Shown here: piece by piece, positions 55,964-64,000 of the stretch | Position numbering within the stretch: the first letter of the stretch is position 1 | Layout of the letters: the number at the start of each line of letters is the position of its first letter | NCBI GenBank assembly: GCA_030340625.1 | Contig: JAOPHQ010003127.1 | Span: 704,501 to 768,500, forward strand | Origin: Merluccius polli | Lineage: Eukaryota; Chordata; Actinopteri; Gadiformes; Merlucciidae | Direction: 5' to 3' | Length of the DNA stretch: 64,000 bases | Translations under genes and position numbers: made by a program | Notes under the pieces: generated by a model | The model's database searches: none | What the model was told of the DNA's origin: nothing | Seen by the model: only the letters and a program-made list of their open reading frames with translations

Positions 55964-56416
55964 TGTTACAAACTGCAATCTCAGTCCTCCTGTCTGGAGG
56001 AGGACCAAACCAGGTGGGAGGGAGATGTGGACGCCTCCCATTGATCCTCCCACTTTATAAATATAGGCCTGGAGGATGCTCCCTTTGTCTCCATGTGTTG
56101 GTGCTCAACAGAGTTTGCCATGTGTGTTTTGACTCGCTTCATTGTAAGTATTATAACACAACCAATTTTAGAGAGAAACTTTCGGTTTGATTTATTTTAT
56201 GGATGATGCCTTAAGCATTTTTGATTTAGAATATTAATTGTATTTTATTTAATAGTATTTGTTGCATTTATCAGGCATGATTTACATTGTCCTTTCCTTT
56301 CCTTTAGAACCATGGCACTTGGTAGCATCAGTAAAACTCTGAGACAAATAAACTAACGAAAAGCAACCTCTGTTTCCTGGTGGATTGTGTGGCTCCCGTT
56401 GAACCAATCCACAACA
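55964..56416 (+). repeat. 5' LTR of the BEL/Pao element
   Basis: It starts tgttacaaactgcaatctc and ends caatccacaaca, followed directly by aattggtccttcgagcc, a primer-binding-site-like stretch in the usual BEL position. A TATA-like ctttataaatata lies near 56051. The left border cannot be confirmed without the second LTR. Confidence 0.65.
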
Positions 56417-56466
56417 AATTGGTCCTTCGAGCCTGATACTGAGCCACACTCCACATAATAACCTTA

Positions 56467-58290
56467 ATGGCCGAATCAAAGATTGTTGATGAACTGATTG
56501 CTGATGATGTGCAGGCTTCTCCTGAGTTTATGGATGAGAACCAAGGTGGAAAAGATTTAACCCAGCCTAACATGGATGAGGCTGCTCCTGTACTGTATCA
56601 AACGTCACCTAGGCCATCCTCACCCATTCACCACACAGAGCCTGCCCTTTCACATGAATCATCAGTTCCCCCTTTGCCATCATAATCCACAAGGCATAGG
56701 CGCCCCCTGACTACTATGGAGTTCATGCACCGCAGCAAAGAACATCTACACAATCCCACAGCACACGCAGTGGTGCTCGTAGCAAGAAGACTGGTCCAAA
56801 ATCAGCTTCCAGTCTTCCTTTAACCTCTCAAGTAAGTAGGCTTTCTAGAGGCAGTAATACTTCTGTCTTGAGTGATCTCCAATCCAGCCTCCTTGAGGAA
56901 AAGAAGAGGAAAGATGAGCTGGAGGAGTTAAAAAGACAACAACAAGAGGATGAGGAGCTTGACACAGAATGTGCATTGATAGACAAGGAAGCTAGAGATG
57001 CTCAGCAAAGACAACAGGATGCACAAAGGAAGAGAGAGAAGATCGTCAGATCCAGCAAGAGCTGGAGGCAGCCCAGCTTGTTTTAAGTTTCATCAGAGAA
57101 AATCTCTCAGATGATCACCCTGCTGCATCTTCTGCACCAACATCCCCATTTCTTCAAGATCACGCAACTTCTGCTTCCTTTTATGGTCTTCCTCCCTCCA
57201 GAATATTTACTCCTGCCCCCGTAAACATATATGCTGAGTCCCAAGCTAATTCAATTCCCCCACTTTCACAAATTGCATATCCCAGTGCCCCTCAGATTCA
57301 TCCCATGCCTCATCCATTACAGCAAACCCTACCCTCTGTCCAGGCTACCACCTCTACTGTCCAGTCTAACCACCATGTACCTCTAACATTAAGCTTGGAC
57401 CAAGCCCCTAATCAATCTGCATCCACGCTTGGCTCTGCGCAGCCCACCTTCATTATCTCAGCCTCCACATTCTGTGCACACACAAACCCACACTGTTATG
57501 GATCTGGTCCTGGCCTCTGCTTATGGAATACCTAAGCCCTCAATCCTTGTGTTCAAGAGTGGTCGAGAAAGTGATTTTGCTCTGCTGAAAATGGCCTTAG
57601 ATAACCTCCTTGACAACCACCCCCATCTTACTGAGCAATATAAATACCAGATCCTCTTAGAACATCTTCAACATCCAGGAGCTCACAAATTGGCCAGATC
57701 CTGCATGCCCTCCAAACACCGCAGGAGAAGTATGGTCAACCAAGACTGTTAGTTCAGAGTGAGATTGGAATAATATTGAATTCCCCTGTCATTTGTATTG
57801 GTGATATTGAGGCCTTCGATGATTTCTCTCTCTCTATCCATGCTCTGGTGGGAATGCTGCTGTCACTAGAGGGCCCTACAGGGTCTGAATTAAAATGTGG
57901 CTCTCGTGGATAAACTTCTCAGTAAACTCTACTATAATGCTACTATTAAACCTAAACCTTACTGCCCCTACTGTAACATTCGGGACCACTTCCTTGGCGC
58001 ATGTGTAGAGTTTAAAAAACTCTCCATATCTGATAATGAGAAATGGATTAGTGAGAAAGGGAGATGCACTACATGTGGGAGAACACATAAAATGGACAAA
58101 TGCACTTTGAAGAGGCCATGTAACGTTTGTAAGGAGATTCACTTAACCATTCTCCATGATCTCCATATAACTAAATCGGCCACTGTGATGTTTGCATCTC
58201 CCCCCCCCTCTGACCGCCTCTATGTTGACCAACCTAATCGCTCTCGTAAAATAATGCTGAAGGTCGTGAATGTACTCATATACTGTATAA
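56467..58290 (+). pseudogene. BEL/Pao gag with zinc fingers
   Basis: The first frame MAESKIVDELIADD (56467) is followed by a charged coiled-coil-like segment (KKRKDELEELKRQQQEDEEL, 56868) and a capsid-like segment (FKSGRESDFALLKMALDNLL, about 57550). The cysteine-rich block is typical of Pao Gag: YCPYCNIRDHFLGACVEF, WISEKGRCTTCGRTH and CTLKRPCNVCKEIHLTILHD. At least three frame changes separate these pieces. Confidence 0.75.
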
Positions 58291-58299
58291 CGGTGAGAA

Positions 58300-59820
58300 A
58301 ACCCTTAAAATGCACGCAGTTCTTGATGATGGTGCTGACAGCAGGTCTATCCTGCTTCCCCAAGCTGTACAACATTTGGGCCTCGCCACTTGGCCTGAAA
58401 CCATCTCCCTATGCACTGTAAGACATGATATAGTACAGTTGGATGGGGCATCTGTGTCCTTTGAAATTTCCCCTCTTGACCAGCCAAATGAAAGGTATGT
58501 CATCAATCAAGCATTCACAGCAGAGAACCTTGGGCTGTCACAGCACACATACCCTCTGAAGCAGCTACAAGAGCGATATCACCATTTGAATGGTATACCA
58601 TTACAGCCCATTGACCATGCATGTCCCCTTGTTCTTATTGGCTCAGACTATGCCCCTCTAATCACAGCCACAGAAGAGATACGGATGGGGCCCCCTGGTG
58701 GTCCACTGGCGGTACACACCAGGCTTGGATGGGCACTCCAGGGACCAGCCAATTTAATCCACACCCAGCTAAATCTGTCCTTTACCTGCTTCAAAAGTAA
58801 ACTGCTCAGGAATGTTGAAAGACTGTGGCAGATTGACACTCTACCCTATGTAAATGAAAAGACAGCCACAAGATCAAAACAGGATAAATTGGCCCTTGAT
58901 CTACTCAATTCTAAGACGGTGAGAGTAAATATAGACGGTGTAATGCACTATGCTACTCCATTACTTGATCCCCTAATATGCCTGTCCTTAGAGCTCCAAG
59001 GGAAGCTGTCCTGCCCCGTCTCTGTGCCACAGAATGACGCTTATCCAAGGATCCCAAACTGTCTGAAAAGTATGAAGAATAACTGGATAAACTGGTGCAG
59101 TCTGGTTATGTTCAGCAAATTCCTACTGAGCAGATAGACCAACCTGAAGAAATTTGGTATTTCCCACATCATATCGTTGAACACAACAACAAACACAGAG
59201 TTGTATTTGACTGCTCCTTTCAGTATATGGGACAAAATCTGAACAGATGTCGTCTGCCTGGTCCAACACTCGGCCCTTCTCTGCTTGGGGTTCTCCTCAG
59301 ATTCCACCAACACCCCATTGCAATCTGTGGAGATATTAAAGCTATGTTCCATCAGGTGCACCTTCTGAATGAAGACAAGTCTTTACTTCGTTTTATATGG
59401 AGAGGGATGCAGCTATAACAAGAGCCGAGTGTGTATGAATGTCAAGTCTTGCCTTTTGGAACAACCTGTAGCCCATGCTGCGCCATCTATGCAGTCAACA
59501 GACATGTACAAGATCATTGTGATGGAAATGAGGAGGTTCTTCAATCTGTCAAACAATGTTTTTATGTTAATAACTGCCTCCAAAGCTTTCCATCCTCTCA
59601 CCAAGCAAAGTCACTCATTGACAAGATGCGACCTCTGCTGGCTAAGGGTGGCTTTGACATTAGACAATGGGCTAGTAATGATCCAGCTGTCATACACCAC
59701 CTTCCACCAGATGCAAAGTCCAAGACAAGTGAGTTGTGGCTCTCAGGGATTGGAGACCCTAAAGAACTGACATTAGGTCTCCAATGGAATTGTCTGACAT
59801 ATGCTGAGCTACAAAACTAA
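58300..59820 (+). pseudogene. BEL/Pao protease and reverse transcriptase
   Basis: The protease begins MHAVLDDGADSRSIL, with the D-x-G catalytic motif as DDGAD, followed by the Pao-type peptidase domain (LIGSDYAPLI, GPPGGPLAVHTRLGWALQG). The RT follows after a frameshift near 59090: FPHHIVEHNNKHRVVFDCSF, AICGDIKAMFHQVHL, then FYVNNCLQSFPSS at about 59555-59590, where BEL elements have a YVDD/YVDN box, so the catalytic Asp is lost. The element continues to 59998, where the LINE begins. Confidence 0.8.
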
Positions 59821-59998
59821 ATCTATCACCTACCATCAACCTACAATGAGGAATATATAGAGTGCTGGCAAGTCAATATGATCCTCTGGGCTATCTGACT
59901 CCCTTTACAACCTGAGCAAAGATCCTGGTACAAGACCTATGGAAACAGGAAAGAGGATGGGATAACATCATTAAAACAGATAGCTTGTTGAAGCAATG

Positions 59999-62296
59999 AC
60001 ATTTTCCATGCTATATATTTTAAGATTTTTAATGACGCTTTTCCACTTCAAAGAACCAAAAATAAATTAACTAATCCAAGTAAATCCTGGTTAACCAATA
60101 TGCTGAAACGGTCTATTGCCAAGAAGCATAAACTCTACCATGACTATTTTGCCAATCCCACGCCATTATTTCTGAATCGGTATACAATTTACAGAAATAC
60201 ATTGAATCACCTGCTGAGAATATCAAAACATAAGTTGCTATGAATTTAAATTTACTGAATCTCAAAATAATATGAAAAACACATGGAGGACCATCAATGA
60301 ACTTATTCATAAAAAAACTGACAGGATTGTGCAAAGGGAGTTCAAAGGTGTTAATAAAGCTCTCTCAGATTCCCTCGAAATAGCTAATGAATTCAACAAT
60401 TTCTTTGTCTCTATTGGTCCTTCACTCGCAGACAAGATACCACAGACCCCGCTATCCACTTCAGGGATTAAGTGCCCCCTTCTTCTTTTGCATTTTGCCC
60501 CATCACTGAGACTGAGCTCATTGACGTTGTAAACAAAATGAAACTATCTGCTCCAGGTCATGATGAATTGAAATCCTCATTACTCAAATTAAGTTTTTAA
60601 TCTCTCCCTTGAAACTGGTATATTTCCTGCTCAGTTTAAATGGGCTAACGTTATTCCTCTCTTCAAATCTGATGATCCCTCATTATTCTCTAATTATAGA
60701 CCGATATCCATCCTACCATGTTTCTCCAAAGTATTAGAAAAACTAGTTTATAATTGTTTGTCTAAATACTTTAATGACAATAACATTTTATACGACCATC
60801 AGTACGGATTCAGAGAGAATCATTCCACCTCTATGGCCCTCACCCGACTTGTAGATAACATTACCAAGGCTTCCGATAATAAAGAACTAACACTTGGAGT
60901 ATTTCGCGATCTATCGAAAGCATTCGATACGGTCAATCATGACATTTTATTACAAAAACTTTCTCTTTATGGTTTATGCAGCTCAAGTCTGTCATGGTTC
61001 AAAAGCTATTTGTCTGATAGAAGGCAATTTGTTTCCTGGAACAATACCTCATCTGACTTAAAGTTGCTTTCATGTGGTTTGCCCCAAGGATCAATTTTGG
61101 GCCCTTTACCGTTTCTCATTTATGTAAATGACCTATACATATCATCAACTAAAGCATCTTTTATTTTGTTTGCAGATGACTCCAATATGTTTTTGTCTGG
61201 TAAGAATGGACCTAAATTAATATCAAAAATGAACACAGAATTGTGTAAAGTTGACTTATGGTTTAAGGCAAACAAATTGTCACTTAATATAAAGAAAAGC
61301 TCGTCTTATTTACTCCGAGAAGTCAACAATCAACAAACTCTCTTCCTAATGTTTATATCGACGATAACATCTTGGAAAGGGTCACGGTAACAAAATTCTT
61401 AGGTATTTTAATTGATGAAGATCTCACATGGAAAAGTCATATCCTGTCTATTTCAAATAAGATTGCAAAGAATATTGGAGTAATCAGAAGAATACATCAT
61501 CTACTGCCTGGTAAAATCTTGATTAATTTATATTATACTATGATCTATCCTTTCATTTCATATTGTAATATTATTTGGGCAAGTACTTTCAAGAGCTCCC
61601 TCAACTGTATTCTCACCTTACAAAAACGATTAATCAAAATGATAACATTTTGAAGAGATTCACTAGATCCACACCTCTGTTTCAATCCCTGAGTATTCTT
61701 CCTATTTTTGCTGTAAATACTTTTCAAATATGTGTTTTTGTTTATCAATCCATTCACAAGTTACTTGTGTTTCCAAACTGTATTTCAGTTCAATTCCCAG
61801 ATTCACAATTTCAACACTAGGTCAGCAAATAATCTCCATCCCACTTTTTTCAAGTCTACTTTCTCTCAGTTCTCAATCAGATTTAGAGGTCCGCACTTTT
61901 GGAATTCATTACCTATTCACCTTAGAAATTGCATAAGCATAAATTAATTTAAGAAACAAATAATTAACTTTCTATTAGCCCAGTTGAGCAATGCATAACC
62001 CACATATTTTCTTTACATCACCACACAATACTGCTTTTCTCTCTCTCTCTCTTCTAATTATTTTACGTTGTTCTTCACATTACTGTAAATTAAATTTATG
62101 TTGTATGTTTATCTTTAGGAGGACAACTTGACAAGCCCTTAGGGGTTTTTTGGTTTTCTCCTGCTGATTTGCTTTATCTACTGTCTACTTTCTTTGTATG
62201 TTTTTTTGTTGTTGTTGTTCAACTTTTTTAATATTGTTGTTTTATATATCTTTCATGTGCTAATAAAAAAATTAAAAAAAATTATTTATTTTTTTA
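59999..62296 (+). mobile_element. 5'-truncated LINE inside the BEL element
   Basis: The BEL reading passes from ..gaagcaatg (59998) to ..aatggcaagcatgg (62297), so the insertion is 2,298 bp with a probable 4-bp duplication aatg (59995-59998 and 62297-62300). It starts in the middle of ORF2, before the RT, and ends with an A/T-rich tail (gctaataaaaaaattaaaa). 5' truncation and an A-rich tail are the usual signs of target-primed reverse transcription. Confidence 0.8.
60050..61960 (+). pseudogene. LINE reverse transcriptase (ORF2 C-terminal part)
   Basis: The frames read KSWLTNMLKRSIAKKHKLYH, KNTWRTINELIHKKTDRIVQ, then the RT: LYDHQYGFRENHSTSMALTR, LGVFRDLSKAFDTVNHDILL (one acidic residue kept in AFD), LPQGSILGPLPFLIYVNDL and FILFADDSNMFLSGKN, so the FADD box is intact. 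The C-terminal part is VTKFLGILIDEDLTWKSHI. Stops at 60532 and 60600 and frameshifts at about 61330 and 61650 break it. It belongs to the Jockey/I-like LINE group and differs in sequence from the LINE at 47200-55731. Confidence 0.8.
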
Positions 62297-63387
62297 AATG
62301 GCAAGCATGGGAGCTGGAACTGCAGAATCTCCCTGACAGTCACTTCCCTCGCTGTTATCTACCCACCTCCATCAACTCAGCCACATCAGAATCCCACATG
62401 CATGTGTTCTGCGACGCTTCAGAGGGGTCTATGGTGCAGTTGCTTACCTTTGGTTTAAGGATAAAGTTAACATCCATGTTAGCTTCATCATAGCCAGGTC
62501 TCGTATAGCCCCTAAACGCCAGCTTTCTATCCCACGTCTTGAACTGTGTGCAGCTCTAGCAGGTGCTCAGCTGGCTCATCTTCTCAGTTCTGAGCTCACT
62601 ATTCCCCAACAGTCTGTGACATTCTGGACTGATTCGACAACAGTCTTGTCGTGGTTGACCTCTGACTCCTGCTGTTACAAGGTATTTGTTGGAACCAGAA
62701 TAGCCGAGATTCAGACCCTGATTGACATGAGGAACTGGAGGTACGTTGACTCAAAGAATAACCCAGCTGATGATATAACACGGGGCAAAACTCTCCTTGA
62801 GATCTCTCAGCAAAACAGATGGAGTCAGGGCCCACCTCCTCTTAAATGCCAACTGCTGGCCGATCAGTCCACTTGTACCAGCTGAACCAGAACCAGTTGA
62901 GGAAATCAGGAAGTCGATGTTCTGTGGAACAGAACAGTGACTTCCCTTGTCTCCTGAATATGACCCTGAACTTGGCCTGATCCGAGTGGGAGGCCGACTT
63001 CGAAGAGCAGAGACCCTCGACCATGACACCATTCATCCAATTGTATTGGATCCAGGACATTATGTAACCAGACTCATTATCAAGCATTATGATGATAAAC
63101 TACTCCACCCAGGCCCTGAGCGCGTCCTGGGAGAAATAAGACGGAGGTACTGGATTCTGCGTGGTCGTCAAGCCATTCGCCAGCATCAACGACAATGTCA
63201 GGACTGTCAGAAGTGGAAAAGTAGAAAGCCCCCATTCTGGTCCACAGGCATGGACTGTTTTGGGCCTTTCAAAGTGAGAATTGGTCGCTGCACAGAGAAA
63301 AGGTGGGGCATACTCTTTAAATGCTGAACAACACGCTGTGTACATCTTGAGCTGCTTGACCGTATGGATGCAGATACATTTTTGATG
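62297..63387 (+). pseudogene. BEL/Pao RNase H and integrase, first part
   Basis: The region resumes at the RT/RNase H boundary: HVFCDASEGSMVQLLTFGLR, then VTFWTDSTTVLSWLTSDSCC and WRYVDSKNNPADDITRGKTL (RNase H and tether). From 62947 the integrase zinc-binding domain follows: YDPELGLIRVGGRLRRAETL, KHYDDKLLHPGPERVLGEIR, RQHQRQCQDCQKWK (His and Cys pairs present). The catalytic core begins with STGMDCFGPF, holding the first Asp. There is a stop at 63327 and the insertion follows at 63388. Confidence 0.8.
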
Positions 63388-63767
63388 GTGTGGGGTTTGT
63401 GCTCCGAGGAAGAAGGCCGCCGACAACAGGATCGCTTTAACTCACTTTATTTGTTTAGGTTTAGTATTTAATCTATGAAACAGAAGGAGAGGTAATGCAT
63501 TAATCACGCGTGGGGAGCCCGCTACGCTTTGCATCCGTTCGAATGGTCCGCCTGCCAGCTTCTGACCCTAGCCGGAGGTTTCCCCCGGAAGGTCTCTGCG
63601 CAGGAGGCGTGGCCTCCATGACGCACAATGGCTAGCGTTGAGCGCCGCCCCCAGTGTATTTATGTGTGCCGCCATCATGTGGTCAGGTCGGGTAAATACA
63701 TTTATTTCTACTTCTTTGTGGCTATGTGTAGCTGCATATGATACATCGTTATTAGTTATTCGCAACA
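63388..63767. mobile_element. Short Harbinger-like insertion, TSD ATG
   Basis: The BEL integrase sequence passes from ..tttttgatg (63387) to atggccttcag (63768), so 380 bp were inserted with a 3-bp duplication atg (63385-63387 and 63768-63770). The interior (ggatcgctttaactcacttt, gttgagcgc..cccccagtgtatt) is the reverse complement of 44107-44430. A 3-bp duplication fits PIF/Harbinger. Confidence 0.65.
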
Positions 63768-64000
63768 ATGGCCTTCAGAAGATTTGTCTCACACAGAGGG
63801 AAACCCTTTGAACTTCTCTCTGATTGTGGAACAAATTTCAGAGCAGGAGAGGCAGAGCTAAAAAATGCTTTCCAGGCTATGGCATCGGACCTGAAGCAGA
63901 AATTAGCCCATACACAGGTGAGATTTCAATTCAATCCTCCATCATTCTGCCCAACATTTTGGTGGAAGCTGGAAACGTGAAATAAAATCAGTTAAAATGG
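63768..64000 (+). pseudogene. BEL/Pao integrase core, second part (cut by window)
   Basis: The frame reads FRRFVSHRGKPFELLSDCGT then NFRAGEAELKNAF, with the second catalytic Asp in SDCGTNF. The third (Glu) would follow beyond the window or past the break near 63950. Confidence 0.75.

Larger units (their letters stand above)
55964..64000 (+). mobile_element. BEL/Pao retrotransposon, decayed, runs off window
   Basis: The 5' LTR (55964-56416) is followed by gag (56467 on), a zinc-finger region, aspartic protease, RT, RNase H and integrase, in the order of BEL/Pao elements. Two later insertions split it: a LINE at 59999-62296 and a short Harbinger-like element at 63388-63767. All frames are broken by stops and shifts. 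The 3' LTR is beyond base 64000. Confidence 0.85.

Overview
This window is vertebrate nuclear DNA, most probably from a ray-finned (teleost) fish. The genes have introns with GT/AG junctions, proteins of vertebrate families, and AATAAA polyadenylation signals. The intervening DNA is dense with fish-type DNA transposons (hAT, PIF/Harbinger, piggyBac), CR1/L2-like LINEs, Ty3/Gypsy and BEL/Pao retroelements and long CA/GT microsatellites. I see no bacterial-style operons and no CRISPR array.

Three host genes are supported. (1) The 3' part of a PABPN1-type nuclear poly(A)-binding protein gene, plus strand, four coding exons from 7184 to 18508; its 5' exons were not found and probably lie before base 1. 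(2) A complete neuroguidin (NGDN) gene, minus strand, 11 coding exons from 27705 down to 20931, 318 residues. (3) A small two-coding-exon C/EBP-family bZIP gene, plus strand, 28476-29818, 201 residues, best read as the CEBPE/cebp1-type gene. PABPN1 and NGDN converge (poly(A) signals about 560 bp apart). NGDN and the C/EBP gene are head to head with 770 bp between start codons. In human, CEBPE, PABPN1 and NGDN all lie in 14q11.2, so this is conserved microsynteny, which supports the names.

Layout. 1-6340: a nest of DNA transposons, including a foldback element, several hAT copies with exact 8-bp target duplications, and a short GC-rich MITE. 7184-20260: PABPN1; its last intron is almost 10 kb and holds a hAT copy with a Harbinger inside it, and a 3.56-kb piggyBac copy with a broken transposase. 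20798-27705: NGDN, with a LINE scrap and MITEs in introns. 27706-30550: C/EBP gene. 30600-37200: microsatellites, LINE fragments and a solo LTR. 37200-46500: hAT MITEs, then a Harbinger-like remnant split by a hAT that carries a cluster of nested copies of the same GC-rich MITE seen near 2 kb. 47200-55731: one LINE interrupted by a chromodomain Ty3/Gypsy element and by an unrelated solo LTR. 55964-64000: a decayed BEL/Pao element interrupted by a 5'-truncated LINE and by a short Harbinger-like insertion; it runs off the window end.

The host genes serve general RNA metabolism (PABPN1: poly(A) tail length and export; NGDN: small-subunit processome and translation) and myeloid transcription (C/EBP). 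Nothing in the window looks like a new multi-gene system. The best candidates for novelty are the self-nesting MITE family with a POU-octamer hairpin (2020-2400; 42700-43848), the piggyBac copy in the PABPN1 terminal intron, and an inverted duplication inside one LTR of the Gypsy element. All similarity statements rest on reading the sequence and on memory of the families; no search was run.
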